Source: Marinobacter sp. | GTDB taxonomy: Bacteria > Pseudomonadota > Gammaproteobacteria > Pseudomonadales > Oleiphilaceae | NCBI GenBank assembly: GCA_018623515.1 | Contig: JAAZVL010000011.1 | Location: 1-38,077 of the forward strand | DNA: 38,077 nt | Direction: 5' to 3' | Shown here: positions 7,388 to 18,053 of the stretch, in pieces | Layout of the letters: every line of letters begins with the position of its first letter | Numbering within the stretch: the first letter of the stretch is position 1 | The notes under the pieces: generated by a model | What the model was told of the DNA's origin: nothing | What the model saw: the letters and a program-made list of their open reading frames with translations, nothing else | The model's database searches: none | Program-made: the position numbers and the translations under genes

Positions 7388-9760
7388 TCAACTCCTCAGT
7401 GTTGCCCCCAACTCTTCTTTCAAGGCATCAATGACACCATTGAAGAGCGAATGCACTTCGTCCTCATTCAAGGTGCGTTCGGGATGCTGCCAGAACAGGC
7501 TCAGGGCCAGGCTCCGGTTCCCCTCACCCAGGCTCTCGCCTTCATAAACATCGAACGCACGCAGCGCTGTCAGACGCTCACCGGCATGCTTCCTGGCTAC
7601 ACGCTCCACATCGGCGAACGCTACATCGCTCCCGATAATGATAGCCAAATCCCTGCGAACTTCCGGGAATTTTGAAATTTCTTTGAAATTAGGCACATAT
7701 CCGGTGACGATCGAATTCAAGAATAGCTCAAACATCAGGATCGTGCCATTAAGTTCCAGATTTTTCTGAACTTGTGGATGCAACGTGCCCAACCAGCCTA
7801 CATGTTCACCCTCGCGCATCAGCTCGGCGGTCTGGCCCGGATGCAGCGCCGGGTGCTGACTGGCCACGAACTGGACCTCGATGCCCAGCAGCCGGAACAG
7901 GCCTTCCAATTCCCCTTTTACATCAAAGAAATCGGCGGTTCTGCGACCGTTTGCCCAGTTTTCCGGATACTGACCACCGACAACCACACCGGCCAGCATG
8001 GGCTGCTGATCGATGCGCTCACCGTCCTGCTCGAAGCGCAGGCCGGTCTCGAATAGCCGGATACGCGGCTGCTGACGGTTCTGGTTATAGGCAACGGTCT
8101 TGAGCAACCCACTCCAGAGCGTGGTGCGCATGACCGACAGGTCCGCCGAGATTGGGTTCGCCAGGGCAATACCGTCGCGCTCCGGATCCACCAGTTTCTG
8201 AACCTTGGGATCCACGAAGCTGTAGGTGACGGCTTCCTGGTAGCCCTGGGCCACAAAATAGTTGCGGATGGCGGACACCGGGCGCTTCGCCTCTTGCCGG
8301 GCAACCAGGCCGAGAGAACCGGTCGGCTCGGTCACCGGCAGGTTGTTGTAACCATAGATCCGGCCCACTTCCTCGATCAGGTCTTCCTCGATGGTAATGT
8401 CCGGGCGGAAGCTCGGTACGCTGATGCGCCAGCCATCCTTGAGCAGCTTGTCGATGTGCAGCCCGAGGCGGGTGAGAATTTCCTCGACGGTGGTGCGATC
8501 GATCGCCATTCCAAGCACATCGGCCAGCCGCTGCTCCCGAAGGTCAATGGTTCGGTCAGCCGGCAGATGCTCGTCGCTGGCCACTTCCACGATTTCACCG
8601 GGCTCGCCACCAACGATATTCATGAGCAGCTCGGTGGCACGCTCCATGGCATCCCGGGCCAGCTTATAGTCGACTCCGCGCTCGAAACGGTGGGAGGCGT
8701 CGGTGTGCAGGCCGTAATGGCGAGCCTTGCCCGCCAGGGTGATGGGGTCAAAGTAAGCAGACTCCAGCACCAGGTCCCGGGTCTTTTCACTGACACCGGA
8801 ATGCTCGCCACCCATGACACCGGCAATGGCGATCGGCTTTTCGTGGTCGGCGATCACCAGGGTGTCTTCGGTGAGCTCCACTTCCTGGCCGTCAAGCAGC
8901 ACCAGTTTCTCGGCCGGTTTGGCCATACGCACGATAATGCCACCGCTGATCTCGTCACGGTCGAAGGCGTGCATGGGCTGGCCGAGTTCCAGCATCACGT
9001 AATTGGTTACATCCACTGCCGCATCGATGGAACGGATACCGGAGCGACGCAGCTTTTCCTGCATCCACAACGGTGTTTCCGCTTTCAGGTTCACATTGCG
9101 CAGGACTCGACCAAGGTACCGGGGGCAACCTGCCGGGGCTTCAACGCGGATATCAGGCACCTCCGAATGCACCGCCTCCACCGGCTCGATCGTGGGCTCG
9201 GTTACTACCAGGCTGTTCAGCACACCCACTTCCCGGGCGATGCCCTTGATGGAGAGGCAATCGCTGCGGTTTGGCGTCAGGTCCACATCGATCGTGATGT
9301 CATTGAGCTTGAGGTAATCGGCCATGTCCTGACCAACCGGCGCATCCCCGGGCAGTTCCATCAGGCCTTCGTGATTATCAGACAGTGCCAGTTCGGACTC
9401 GGAACACAGCATCCCCTCGGAGGGCTGGCCACGCAGCTTGGCCTTCTTGATCTTGAAATTGCCCGGCAGCACCGCACCAACCACGGCAAAGGGAACCTTC
9501 AGTCCGGGGCGCACATTGGGCGCACCGCAGACTACCTGAACGGTCTGTTCGCCATCGCTCACCTGGCAAACACGGAGCTTGTCCGCGTCCGGATGCGGCT
9601 CCACAGATTGAACTTCACCAACCACCACGCCGCTGAATTCACCGGCGACCGGCTCGAAGCCGTCTACTTCCAGCCCGGCCATGGTGATCTGGTCCATCAA
9701 TTCCTGGGAGCCAATGTTCGGATTAACCCACTCGCGCAGCCACTGTTCACTGAATTTCAT
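7388..9760 (-). CDS. pheT: phenylalanyl-tRNA synthetase beta subunit
   Basis: The 790-residue beta chain of the heterotetrameric cytoplasmic PheRS. Recognisable parts are the N-terminal EMAP/tRNA-binding domain (about residues 40-150, VVVGEVQSVEPHPDADKLRVCQV), the B3/B4 editing region (210-400), the B5 domain (400-480), the catalytic-like domain and the C-terminal ferredoxin-like anticodon-binding domain (FPEVRRDLAIIIGSDVAFADVE). Length matches the family. The gene follows pheS by 74 nt with no terminator between them and is followed by ihfA after 3 nt. Confidence 0.98.
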   Translation of the reverse strand: MKFSEQWLREWVNPNIGSQELMDQITMAGLEVDGFEPVAGEFSGVVVGEVQSVEPHPDADKLRVCQVSDGEQTVQVVCGAPNVRPGLKVPFAVVGAVLPGNFKIKKAKLRGQPSEGMLCSESELALSDNHEGLMELPGDAPVGQDMADYLKLNDITIDVDLTPNRSDCLSIKGIAREVGVLNSLVVTEPTIEPVEAVHSEVPDIRVEAPAGCPRYLGRVLRNVNLKAETPLWMQEKLRRSGIRSIDAAVDVTNYVMLELGQPMHAFDRDEISGGIIVRMAKPAEKLVLLDGQEVELTEDTLVIADHEKPIAIAGVMGGEHSGVSEKTRDLVLESAYFDPITLAGKARHYGLHTDASHRFERGVDYKLARDAMERATELLMNIVGGEPGEIVEVASDEHLPADRTIDLREQRLADVLGMAIDRTTVEEILTRLGLHIDKLLKDGWRISVPSFRPDITIEEDLIEEVGRIYGYNNLPVTEPTGSLGLVARQEAKRPVSAIRNYFVAQGYQEAVTYSFVDPKVQKLVDPERDGIALANPISADLSVMRTTLWSGLLKTVAYNQNRQQPRIRLFETGLRFEQDGERIDQQPMLAGVVVGGQYPENWANGRRTADFFDVKGELEGLFRLLGIEVQFVASQHPALHPGQTAELMREGEHVGWLGTLHPQVQKNLELNGTILMFELFLNSIVTGYVPNFKEISKFPEVRRDLAIIIGSDVAFADVERVARKHAGERLTALRAFDVYEGESLGEGNRSLALSLFWQHPERTLNEDEVHSLFNGVIDALKEELGATLRS

Positions 9761-9834
9761 GGTTCTTGCCTTGTCCTGATGCGGTTTTGCCTGTTGGTTT
9801 GATTGCCGTTTATGCCTGCAGACTGGCCGGACTA

Positions 9835-10904
<1,070 letters not shown>

Positions 10905-10971
10905 CAGAAGGCGCCTTCATGATGCCATGAGACGCCGGATCGATCAGCAATCGATGAGAGATCTTAAGCGA

Positions 10972-11325
10972 TCACAGGGACGCTTTGGCTTTCTCAACAA
11001 CAGCGGCAAACGCCTGCTGCTCGTTCATGGCCAGGTCGGCCAGAACCTTACGATCGATTTCAACATTCGCCTTCTTCAGGCCAGCGATCAGACGGCTGTA
11101 GGACAGACCGTTTGCGCGGGCGCCGGCATTGATACGGGAGATCCACAGAGCGCGGAATGCGCGCTTGCGGTTGCGACGGTCGCGGTAGGCATACTGCTGG
11201 GCCTTGATAACCGCCTGCTTGGCAACCCGGAAAACACGGCTACGGGCACCGTAGTAACCCTTAGCCTGCTTCATGATCTTCTTGTGACGACGACGTGCTA
11301 CCACGCCACGCTTTACACGAGCCAT
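10972..11325 (-). CDS. rplT: 50S ribosomal protein L20
   Basis: The 117-residue primary-binding protein L20 of the large subunit. It begins [30 protein letters not shown], a very basic N-terminal tail that threads into 23S rRNA, and continues with the globular RNA-binding part [29 protein letters not shown]. The length matches the family. AAGGA precedes ATG by 7 nt. In E. coli L20 also represses translation of rpmI-rplT by binding the mRNA; the same gene order here makes that possible. Confidence 0.98.
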   Translation of the reverse strand: MARVKRGVVARRRHKKIMKQAKGYYGARSRVFRVAKQAVIKAQQYAYRDRRNRKRAFRALWISRINAGARANGLSYSRLIAGLKKANVEIDRKVLADLAMNEQQAFAAVVEKAKASL

Positions 11326-11375
11326 ACTTTAATCCTTCTACCTTTACTTTCTCAGGAATGATTCGCGCGGCTGGA

Positions 11376-11567
11376 TCAGCACGCGGTCATGCGCTTGATA
11401 GCTGCTACATCTGACTTGGCGATGAGCTTGGTACCGCGCAGCTGACGCTTACGCTTCGGGCTCTTCTTGGTCAGGATGTGGCTGGTGAAGGACTGCTTGT
11501 GCTTGAAGCCGGTCGCGGTTTTCTTGAACCGCTTGGTAGCTCCGCTTTTGGTTTTCATCTTCGGCAT
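11376..11567 (-). CDS. rpmI: 50S ribosomal protein L35
   Basis: The 63-residue L35 is typical in length and sequence: [35 protein letters not shown]. It is strongly basic and binds 23S rRNA. GGAG lies 9 nt before ATG. It sits between infC (93 nt upstream) and rplT (50 nt downstream), the standard bacterial order. Confidence 0.97.
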   Translation of the reverse strand: MPKMKTKSGATKRFKKTATGFKHKQSFTSHILTKKSPKRKRQLRGTKLIAKSDVAAIKRMTAC

Positions 11568-11623
11568 TTTTTAAAACTCCGCATTCTATTTTGGATAAAC
11601 AAATGTGTCCCTGAACGACAAAT

Positions 11624-11641
11624 CCCCCGCCGATGCGGGGG
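11624..11641 (-). other. GC-rich hairpin in the infC-rpmI spacer
   Basis: CCCCCGC and GCGGGGG form a perfect 7-bp stem with a four-base loop, 19 nt after the infC stop. On the minus strand it is followed by ATTTG, too short for a clear U-tract, so partial termination or an RNA structure in the rpmI leader is more likely than full termination. In E. coli the corresponding spacer carries the L20 translational operator. Confidence 0.5.
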
Positions 11642-11660
11642 ACCCGTCATTGGATCAGGT

Positions 11661-12203
11661 TCACTTCTTCTTGCGGGGCGCCACGACCATGGTCATCTGG
11701 CGGCCTTCCATTTTCGGCTGCTGTTCTACCTGGGCCAGCTCGTCAATATCAGCTTCGATGCGGTTCATGAGTTTCATACCAATCTCCTGGTGTGCCATCT
11801 CACGGCCACGGAAGCGGATAGTGATTTTGCCGCGGTCCCCGTTTTCAAGGAAACGTACCAGGTTGCGTAGTTTGACCTGATAATCCCCTTCTTCAGTTCC
11901 TGGACGGAACTTGACTTCCTTGACCTGTGTCTGCTTCTGCTTTTTCTTGGCAGCCGCCTTGGCCTTTTTCTCTTCGAAGATCTTCTTGCCGTAGTCCATT
12001 ATCTTACAGACGATCGGATCGGAATCCGTAACCTGAACCAGGTCAAGAGACGCTTCTTCTGCCTGCTTGAGTGCATCCTCAATGGGAACAATACCAACCT
12101 GATTGCCTTCGGCATCAATCAGGCGGACTTCAGTTGCGTCAATATTTTCATTGATAGGCGCTTTTGGAGTACGCCCACCCCGATTCGCTCGCTGTTTAAT
12201 AAT
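11661..12203 (-). CDS. infC: translation initiation factor IF-3, ATT start
   Basis: IF-3 binds the 30S subunit and enforces start-codon and initiator-tRNA choice. The conventional ATG at 11999 would remove the whole N-terminal domain. Upstream the frame stays open and encodes the expected N domain ([49 protein letters not shown]), beginning at tandem ATT codons (12203-12198) that follow GGAG by 5 nt. infC of enteric bacteria also starts with the rare ATT, which lets IF-3 repress its own synthesis. The first ATT shares its A with the thrS stop codon (TGATT), so translation is coupled. From 12203 the product is 180 aa. The C domain follows [20 protein letters not shown] and ends [14 protein letters not shown]. 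Confidence 0.95.
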   Translation of the reverse strand: MIKQRANRGGRTPKAPINENIDATEVRLIDAEGNQVGIVPIEDALKQAEEASLDLVQVTDSDPIVCKIMDYGKKIFEEKKAKAAAKKKQKQTQVKEVKFRPGTEEGDYQVKLRNLVRFLENGDRGKITIRFRGREMAHQEIGMKLMNRIEADIDELAQVEQQPKMEGRQMTMVVAPRKKK

Positions 12204-14128
12204 CAGATCTCCGTTTTGGTTCTACCTTTGCGTTCGACGTCTTTGGCCAGTAGCGCTTCGAATTCGTCGACCGACATGGTTCCCAGATCTTCGCCCTTGC
12301 GGGTTCTCACCGCAACCGCGTTGTTCTCGATTTCTTTATCGCCGACAACAACCAGATAGGGAACCTTGTTAAGAGTATGCTCGCGGATTTTAAAGCCGAT
12401 CTTCTCGTTTCTCAAGTCAGCATTAACCCTAAAGCCCAAAGAATCCCACTTTTTGGCCAGATTCTGACAATAATCACGCTGGTTATCGGTAATATTCAGC
12501 ACCGCCACCTGGGTCGGAGCCAGCCAGACCGGGAACGCACCTTCGTACTCCTCGATCAGGATACCGATGAAACGCTCGAAGGAACCGAGTACCGCACGGT
12601 GCAACATGACCGGGGTCCGGCGCTCGGAGTTGTCGGCCACATACTGGGCACCAAGACGACCCGGCATGGAGAAATCCACCTGGATGGTACCGCACTGCCA
12701 GACCCGGCCGATGCAATCCTTCAGGGAGAATTCGATCTTCGGTCCGTAGAATGCGCCTTCACCCGGCAACAATTCCCAATCCACGCCTTCACGGTTCAGG
12801 GCTTCTTCCAGTGCCGCCTCGGACTTGTCCCAGACTTCGTCGGAACCCACCCGTTTTTCCGGACGGGTAGAGAGCTTGTACAGGATCTCGGTGAAGCCGA
12901 AGTCCTCATAGACTTCGTGCAACAGCTTGATGAACGCGGACACTTCTTCCTGGATCGCGTCCTCTTCGCAGAAGATGTGCGCATCATCCTGGGTAAAGCC
13001 GCGCACCCGCATCAGCCCGTGCAGCGCGCCGGAAGCCTCGTTGCGGTGGCACGAGCCGAACTCGGCCAGACGCAGCGGCAGGTCCTTGTAACTCTTCAAA
13101 CCCTGGTTGAACACCTGCACGTGGCAGGGGCAGTTCATGGGCTTGATGGCATAGTCATGCTTCTCGGACTCGGTGGTGAACATGTCGTCCTTGAACTTGT
13201 CCCAGTGCCCGGACTTCTCCCACAGGGTACGGGACACCACCTGGGGTGTCTTGATCTCCTGGTAGCCGTGCCTGTGCAGCTTGGCACGCATATACTGCTC
13301 GATCTCCTGGTACAGGGACCAGCCATCCGGGTGCCAGAACACCATGCCCGGCGCTTCTTCCTGCATGTGGAACAGGTTCAGCTTCTTGCCGATCTTGCGG
13401 TGATCCCGCTTTTCGGCCTCTTCCAGGCGATTCAGGTAGGCCTTGAGGTCTTTCTTGTTACCCCAGGCAGTACCGTAGACGCGCTGCAATTGCTCGTTGT
13501 TGGTATCACCACGCCAGTAGGCGCCGGCCACCTTGGTGAGCTTGAACGCCTTGAGCTTGCCGGTGCTGGGCACGTGGGGGCCGCGGCACAAGTCGATGAA
13601 GTCGCCCTGGCGGTAGAACGACAGGTCCTCATCACCGGGAATGTCCTGAATGATGCGAACCTTGTACTCCTCGCCCATCTCCTCGAACAGCTTGATCGCC
13701 TCGTCGCGGGACATGATGGAACGGGAGACCGGGAGATCCTGTTTCGCGAGTTCTTCCATCCGCTTCTCGATCCGCGCCAGATCCTCGTTGGTAAACGGGC
13801 GGTCGTACTTGAAGTCGTAATAGAAGCCGTTGTCGATGACCGGGCCAATGGTCACCTGGGCGCCGGGGAACAGCTCCTGAACGGCCATGGCCATCAGGTG
13901 GGCGGTGGAATGACGAATAATATCGACGCCTTCCTCGTCACGATCGGTGACGATGGCCAGTTCCGCATCACGGTCGATCACGTAACTGGTGTCCACCAGC
14001 TTGCCATCGACTTTACCGGCCAGTGCGGCCTTGGCCAGGCCGGCACCAATGTCGGCGGCGACGTCGTGTACGGTTACGGGTTCAGCGAAACTGCGATGGC
14101 TGCCATCCGGCAGGGTAATGACGGGCAT
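12203..14128 (-). CDS. thrS: threonyl-tRNA synthetase
   Basis: The 641-residue class II synthetase. It has an N-terminal TGS domain (1-62), the editing domain with HSTAH (H73 and H77) that removes serine from tRNA-Thr, the zinc-dependent catalytic core ([50 protein letters not shown], motif 3 near [21 protein letters not shown]) and a C-terminal anticodon-binding domain. The frame extends to 14200, but ATG at 14128 has AGGAG 6 nt upstream and gives the canonical [10 protein letters not shown] start. The leader holds two anticodon-like hairpins (14155-14175 and 14190-14207), pointing to autogenous translational control as in E. coli. It heads the translation operon and its stop overlaps the infC start. 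Confidence 0.98.
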   Translation of the reverse strand: MPVITLPDGSHRSFAEPVTVHDVAADIGAGLAKAALAGKVDGKLVDTSYVIDRDAELAIVTDRDEEGVDIIRHSTAHLMAMAVQELFPGAQVTIGPVIDNGFYYDFKYDRPFTNEDLARIEKRMEELAKQDLPVSRSIMSRDEAIKLFEEMGEEYKVRIIQDIPGDEDLSFYRQGDFIDLCRGPHVPSTGKLKAFKLTKVAGAYWRGDTNNEQLQRVYGTAWGNKKDLKAYLNRLEEAEKRDHRKIGKKLNLFHMQEEAPGMVFWHPDGWSLYQEIEQYMRAKLHRHGYQEIKTPQVVSRTLWEKSGHWDKFKDDMFTTESEKHDYAIKPMNCPCHVQVFNQGLKSYKDLPLRLAEFGSCHRNEASGALHGLMRVRGFTQDDAHIFCEEDAIQEEVSAFIKLLHEVYEDFGFTEILYKLSTRPEKRVGSDEVWDKSEAALEEALNREGVDWELLPGEGAFYGPKIEFSLKDCIGRVWQCGTIQVDFSMPGRLGAQYVADNSERRTPVMLHRAVLGSFERFIGILIEEYEGAFPVWLAPTQVAVLNITDNQRDYCQNLAKKWDSLGFRVNADLRNEKIGFKIREHTLNKVPYLVVVGDKEIENNAVAVRTRKGEDLGTMSVDEFEALLAKDVERKGRTKTEI

Positions 14129-14154
14129 GGAATACTCCTGTTGTTTACTCAGCG

Positions 14155-14175
14155 GTGATCTATACCAAAGATCAC
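14155..14175 (-). promoter_or_regulatory. tRNA-Thr anticodon-arm mimic in the thrS leader (proximal hairpin)
   Basis: On the minus strand arms GTGATCT and AGATCAC pair perfectly (7 bp) around the seven-base loop TTGGTAT. Loop positions 3-5 are GGT, preceded by T and followed by A, the geometry of a tRNA-Thr(GGU) anticodon loop (U33, GGU 34-36, A37). The hairpin ends 26 nt before the thrS ATG and 15 nt before its AGGAG. E. coli ThrRS represses its own mRNA by binding two anticodon-like hairpins in this position; binding here is inferred. Confidence 0.7.
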
Positions 14176-14189
14176 ATGGTGCCGGCATA

Positions 14190-14207
14190 CCGCGACACAA
14201 ACCGCGG
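14190..14207 (-). promoter_or_regulatory. second anticodon-like hairpin in the thrS leader (distal)
   Basis: On the minus strand CCGCG and CGCGG form a 5-bp stem around the eight-base loop GTTTGTGT. The loop contains TGT, the anticodon of tRNA-Thr(UGU), after two T residues. It lies 14 nt upstream of the first hairpin, so each could contact one subunit of a ThrRS dimer, as described for E. coli. This one is less exact than the proximal hairpin. Confidence 0.5.
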
Positions 14208-14222
14208 CCCGGATCTGCGAGG

Positions 14223-14252
14223 AGTCTACCAGAAAAAAACCCGGCGGGTTAA
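14223..14252 (-). promoter_or_regulatory. likely sigma-70 promoter of thrS
   Basis: On the minus strand an extended -10, TGG before TAGACT (14228-14223), lies 18 nt downstream of TTAACC (14252-14247). The expected start near 14216 places both anticodon-like hairpins inside the transcript. The -35 overlaps the terminator of the preceding TRAP operon. Confidence 0.4.
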
Positions 14253-14262
14253 CGCCGGGTTT
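14233..14262 (-). terminator. terminator of the TAXI-TRAP operon
   Basis: AAACCCGGCG and CGCCGGGTTT form a 10-bp stem with a six-base loop. On the minus strand it is followed by an unbroken run of T residues (14239-14233). It lies 31 nt beyond the permease stop. Confidence 0.9.
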
Positions 14263-14293
14263 CTACGGACTCAACACACTTTCTTTTGACAGG

Positions 14294-16894
14294 TCAGGCC
14301 GGCGCGCTCGCCGCTTCCTCTCTGGCCTTCCTTCGGAGTTGACCAAAGGCCAGAACCGCCAGCAGCAGAAGTGCCGGAATAAACATCAGTTCCTTGGGCG
14401 GTCGTGCCTTCTCGATCTGAACCTTGTCGATAGTCCAACCGAAGCTGATGCCAGCCTGCTCGGCAATACTTCCGAAGTTCACGAAGTCCACCACCATCTG
14501 CTCGCCCTGGGGAGAGACCTCCAGCCCGGCCTGGGCCAATCGCTGCTGCGGGGTCTCCGCCTCCGGCAGCGGCAGGCGAAGGTATTTCGAGACCTCGGTG
14601 CCATCAATGGACATGCCGGATGCCTGGATAATGATGGGCTTATCCGCCGGAACATCGTCGACGTACTGGAAGATCTCCGAACCGGGCCGGTCTTCCGTGG
14701 GCGGATAAACCATATCCCACCAGAATCCGGGCCGGAACAGCGTGAATGTGATCAACAGCAGGCAAACCGTCTCCCACCAGCGTGTTTTGGTGAACCAGTA
14801 TCCCTGGGTTGCCGCCGAAAACACCAGCATGGCCGTCACGGCACTGAAGATGGTGACAAGCAGGTCTACCCAGCCGGTCAGTCCGATCAACAACAGCTGC
14901 GTGTTGAAAATGAACATGAATGGCAGGATCGCGGTACGGATGTCATACGTGAAGCCCTGAACACCCGTGCGGATCGGATCAGCACCGGAGATGGCTGCGG
15001 CCGCGTAGGCGGCAAGACCCACCGGCGGCGTATCATCCGCGAGGATACCGAAGTAGAACACGAACAGGTGCACCGCAATCAGCGGCACCAGCAGGCCATT
15101 CTCGGCACCAAGCGTCACAATAACCGGCGCCATCAGGGTTGAGACCACGATGTAGTTGGCCGTGGTCGGCAAGCCCATGCCCAGAATGAGGCTGATGATC
15201 GCCGTGAAAATCAGCATCAACAGCAGGTTGCCGCCGGAGATGAACTCCACGAACTGGGTCATCACCAGGCCGATCCCGGTCAAAGTGACGGTGCCGACGA
15301 CGATGCCGGCCGTGGCCGTCGCCACACCGATACCGACCATATTACGGGCGCCGGTCACGAGGGAATGTGCCAGGTCGACACTACCCTGTTTAAGCCCCGC
15401 CAGGTAGTTGCCACGCTTGTGGAAGAACGCTTTCAGGGGCCGCTGGGTGATCACGATAAAGATCATGAACACCGTCGCCCAGAATGCAGACAGCTGTGGG
15501 GAGAACCGCTCAACCGTCAGGCACCAGACCAGCACTACCACCGGCAGAAGGAAGTACAGACCGGTTTTGACCGTGGCGCCAACCGGAGGCAGTTCATCCA
15601 TGGACTTCTCGGGATCGTCCTCCTCGAGATCCGGGAATTTGCTGGCGTAACCCACTAACCCGATATAGACCGCCAAAAGCAGCGGAGTCAGGACCCAGAT
15701 GGCGGCTTCACCCAGGACGGTCTTCATCCAGCCAATGCCGTAATAGACCACAAAGGTCAGCACACAAAGGCCGAGCAGGATCACCACCCAGTTCAGCATG
15801 CGCTGGGCCAGGGTCGGACGGTCGAGCCGCTGGATGCCCTGCATGTTCAGCTTACAGGCCTCGAGGTGGACGATATAGATCAGGGCAACGTAAGAGATCA
15901 TGGCCGGCAGGATCGCGTGCTTAATGACCTCCAGGTAGGAAATACCCACGTACTCCACCATGAGAAACGCGGCAGCACCCATGATAGGGGGGGTCAGCTG
16001 ACCGTTGGTGGAAGCCGCCACCTCAACCGCACCTGCCTTGGTGGCAGGAAAGCCCACCCGCTTCATCAACGGAATGGTGAAAGTACCGGTGGTGACCACG
16101 TTGGCAATGGACGAGCCGGAAATGACACCGCTCAGACCACTGGAGACGACAGCCGCCTTTGCCGGCCCACCGCGCATGTGGCCCAAAAGGGCGTAGGCGA
16201 CCTTGATGAAGTAGTTTCCGGCCCCGGCCCGTTCAAGCAGGGCGCCGAACAGGACGAACAGGAACACAAAACTGGTCGAAACACCGAGGGCTACCCCGAA
16301 CACACCTTCGGTACCAAGCCACTGGTGCGAAGCCAGCTTGCTGAGACTCGCCCCCTTGTGGGAAATCACATCCGGCATGTAGGGGCCGGCCAGGGAATAA
16401 ATGATGAAAACACCGGCGACAATGGTCAGCGGCAGGCCCAGTGCTCGCCGGGTCGCTTCCAGCAACAATACGAGCCCGCCCAGCGCCACCACCATATCCT
16501 GGGTGTTCGGCGCGCCCGGACGCGTGGCCAGCTGGTCATAAAAAACGTAAAGATAGGAGGCCGCAAAAGCAGCCGCCAGCGCCAGTATCCAGTCAAAGAC
16601 CGGAACATGATTCTGGTGCTTGCCCCGGATCATCGGGAAAGCGGCAAATGCCAGGAACGAGGCAAACGCCAGGTGAATCGAACGTGCTTCCGTGGAATTG
16701 AACACGCCGATCTCGAAAATATAGGGAAGCGGTGACGCTATCCAAAGCTGGAAAAGGGACCAGAGCAGAGGAACGATAAAGAGAATGACAGCGGCAGGCC
16801 CGGTCGCGGCCCTTCCGCCCGACTCGGTCTGGAGGAATTCCTCAACTTTCTGCTTATCGATGGCATCCCCGGCTCTCGGGTCGCTATTTGTCAT
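14294..16894 (-). CDS. TRAP transporter permease, DctQ-DctM (4TM/12TM) fusion with C-terminal DUF3394 domain
   Basis: An 866-residue inner-membrane protein that fuses the small and large TRAP permease subunits, the form that partners TAXI binding proteins. About four N-terminal helices (residues 30-190) precede the large DctM-like subunit (200-700), with GAGNYFIKVAYALLGHMRGGPAKAAVVSSGLSGVISGSSIANVV, a typical scoop-loop region, and GLPTTANYIV. The last 160 residues form a soluble PDZ-like DUF3394 domain (FVNFGSIAEQAGISFGWTIDKVQIEKARP) ended by one more helix. The system would import organic acids or related compounds using a Na+ gradient. It lies 88 nt after the binding-protein gene, across a strong hairpin. 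Confidence 0.94.
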   Translation of the reverse strand: MTNSDPRAGDAIDKQKVEEFLQTESGGRAATGPAAVILFIVPLLWSLFQLWIASPLPYIFEIGVFNSTEARSIHLAFASFLAFAAFPMIRGKHQNHVPVFDWILALAAAFAASYLYVFYDQLATRPGAPNTQDMVVALGGLVLLLEATRRALGLPLTIVAGVFIIYSLAGPYMPDVISHKGASLSKLASHQWLGTEGVFGVALGVSTSFVFLFVLFGALLERAGAGNYFIKVAYALLGHMRGGPAKAAVVSSGLSGVISGSSIANVVTTGTFTIPLMKRVGFPATKAGAVEVAASTNGQLTPPIMGAAAFLMVEYVGISYLEVIKHAILPAMISYVALIYIVHLEACKLNMQGIQRLDRPTLAQRMLNWVVILLGLCVLTFVVYYGIGWMKTVLGEAAIWVLTPLLLAVYIGLVGYASKFPDLEEDDPEKSMDELPPVGATVKTGLYFLLPVVVLVWCLTVERFSPQLSAFWATVFMIFIVITQRPLKAFFHKRGNYLAGLKQGSVDLAHSLVTGARNMVGIGVATATAGIVVGTVTLTGIGLVMTQFVEFISGGNLLLMLIFTAIISLILGMGLPTTANYIVVSTLMAPVIVTLGAENGLLVPLIAVHLFVFYFGILADDTPPVGLAAYAAAAISGADPIRTGVQGFTYDIRTAILPFMFIFNTQLLLIGLTGWVDLLVTIFSAVTAMLVFSAATQGYWFTKTRWWETVCLLLITFTLFRPGFWWDMVYPPTEDRPGSEIFQYVDDVPADKPIIIQASGMSIDGTEVSKYLRLPLPEAETPQQRLAQAGLEVSPQGEQMVVDFVNFGSIAEQAGISFGWTIDKVQIEKARPPKELMFIPALLLLAVLAFGQLRRKAREEAASAPA

Positions 16895-16935
16895 AGCCGG
16901 ATCCTGTCAGAGGGAAAATCGGGACGATCAGTAAA

Positions 16936-16961
16936 GGCCGCGGGCGGGGCTGCCCGCGGCC
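16936..16961 (-). other. intercistronic hairpin between the TAXI and permease genes
   Basis: GGCCGCGGGC and GCCCGCGGCC form a perfect 10-bp stem with a six-base loop, 21 nt after the binding-protein stop. Only three T residues follow on the minus strand. It probably protects the upstream mRNA end or terminates partially, which would give more binding protein than permease. Confidence 0.7.
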
Positions 16962-16982
16962 GATTTTCAGGAAAGCGCCGGA

Positions 16983-17966
16983 TCAGTCGATCAGGCCGGC
17001 TTCCTTGTAGTACTTGGCAGCACCCGGGTGCAGCGGAGCACTCAGGGCATCCTTCACCATCTCTTCCTTCTGCAGGTTGGCAAAGGCCGGGTGCAGACGC
17101 TTGAAGCTGTCAAAGTTCTCGAAGACCGCCTTCACGACTTCGTAAACCACGTCCTCAGGTACATCGGTGGAAGAAACAAAGGTCGCGGCAACACCGAAGG
17201 TGGTGACGTCCTCATCGCTACCCCGGTACATACCGCCCGGAATAGTCGCCTTACGGTAGTACGGATGATCCGCGATCAGCTTCTCCGTTGAAGCGTTGTC
17301 CACGTTGACGATTACGCTGTCACAGGAAGTGGTCGCTTCCTTGATGGAACCGGACGGGTGACCAACGGTGTAGAAGAAGGCATCGATGTTGCCGTCACAC
17401 AATGCCTGGGACTGCTCGGCAGCTTTCAGCTCGGCAGCCAGGGAGAACTTGTCCATGCCCCAGCCCATTTCGTCCATCAGCACCTCGGCGGTGGCGCGCT
17501 GGCCAGAACCCGGGTTACCAACGGACACCCGCTTGCCTTCGAGATCTTCAAAGTTCTTGATGCCGGAGGCTTTGCTGGCGACCACGGTGAACGGCTCCGG
17601 GTGCAGGGAGAAAACCGCGCGCAGTTCCTTATTGGCGCCGTCATCCTCAAACTGGCTGGTGCCGTTATAGGCATGATACTGCCAGTCAGACTGGGCTACA
17701 GCCAGATCCAGCTCACCCTGACGGATCGCGTTCAGGTTGTAGACAGAACCACCGGTACTCTCGACAGAGCAGCGGATGCCGTGCTCTTTCCGGTCCATGT
17801 TGACCAGGCGACAGATGGCGCCACCCGCGGGATAGTAAACACCGGTCACACCGCCGGTACCGATGGTCACGAAACGCTGCTCCTGCGCAGAGACCGAAGT
17901 CGAGGCAGCACCAAGGCTGACCGCGGCGGCTACAGCTAGAGCGGAAGCTTTCAGTTTCAGTGTCAT
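16983..17966 (-). CDS. TAXI family TRAP transporter solute-binding protein
   Basis: A 327-residue periplasmic protein. The signal peptide [22 protein letters not shown] ends with the cleavage site SVSA-QEQ. The mature part starts with the family signature [25 protein letters not shown] and continues as a NMT1/TAXI periplasmic binding fold ([40 protein letters not shown]). It captures the substrate for the fused permease encoded next; the ligand is not known, though several TAXI proteins bind glutamate or dicarboxylates. The frame runs to 18032, but ATG at 17966 is preceded by AAGGA and begins exactly at the signal peptide. Two inverted repeats upstream may regulate it. Confidence 0.94.
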   Translation of the reverse strand: MTLKLKASALAVAAAVSLGAASTSVSAQEQRFVTIGTGGVTGVYYPAGGAICRLVNMDRKEHGIRCSVESTGGSVYNLNAIRQGELDLAVAQSDWQYHAYNGTSQFEDDGANKELRAVFSLHPEPFTVVASKASGIKNFEDLEGKRVSVGNPGSGQRATAEVLMDEMGWGMDKFSLAAELKAAEQSQALCDGNIDAFFYTVGHPSGSIKEATTSCDSVIVNVDNASTEKLIADHPYYRKATIPGGMYRGSDEDVTTFGVAATFVSSTDVPEDVVYEVVKAVFENFDSFKRLHPAFANLQKEEMVKDALSAPLHPGAAKYYKEAGLID

Positions 17967-18017
17967 GTGAGTTGTTCCTTTTCTGCTCGTTGTAATTAAA
18001 GAATGCCCGTCATTCAT

Positions 18018-18038
18018 ACGGACATATTTCACGTCCGT
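18018..18038. promoter_or_regulatory. inverted repeat upstream of the TAXI gene
   Basis: ACGGAC and GTCCGT are exact inverted repeats around 9 nt, about 52 nt before the TAXI ATG. It may be an operator or a hairpin in the leader. Confidence 0.35.
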
Positions 18039-18053
18039 CTTAGAACATAGACC

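Noticed and set aside
12377-14158. 593-codon plus-strand frame opposite thrS
   Set aside because: Antisense shadow; thrS motifs and operon context are unambiguous.
14129-14200. 24-residue N-terminal extension of ThrRS (start at 14200)
   Set aside because: It would translate across both leader hairpins; the ATG at 14128 has a good ribosome site and the canonical N-terminus.
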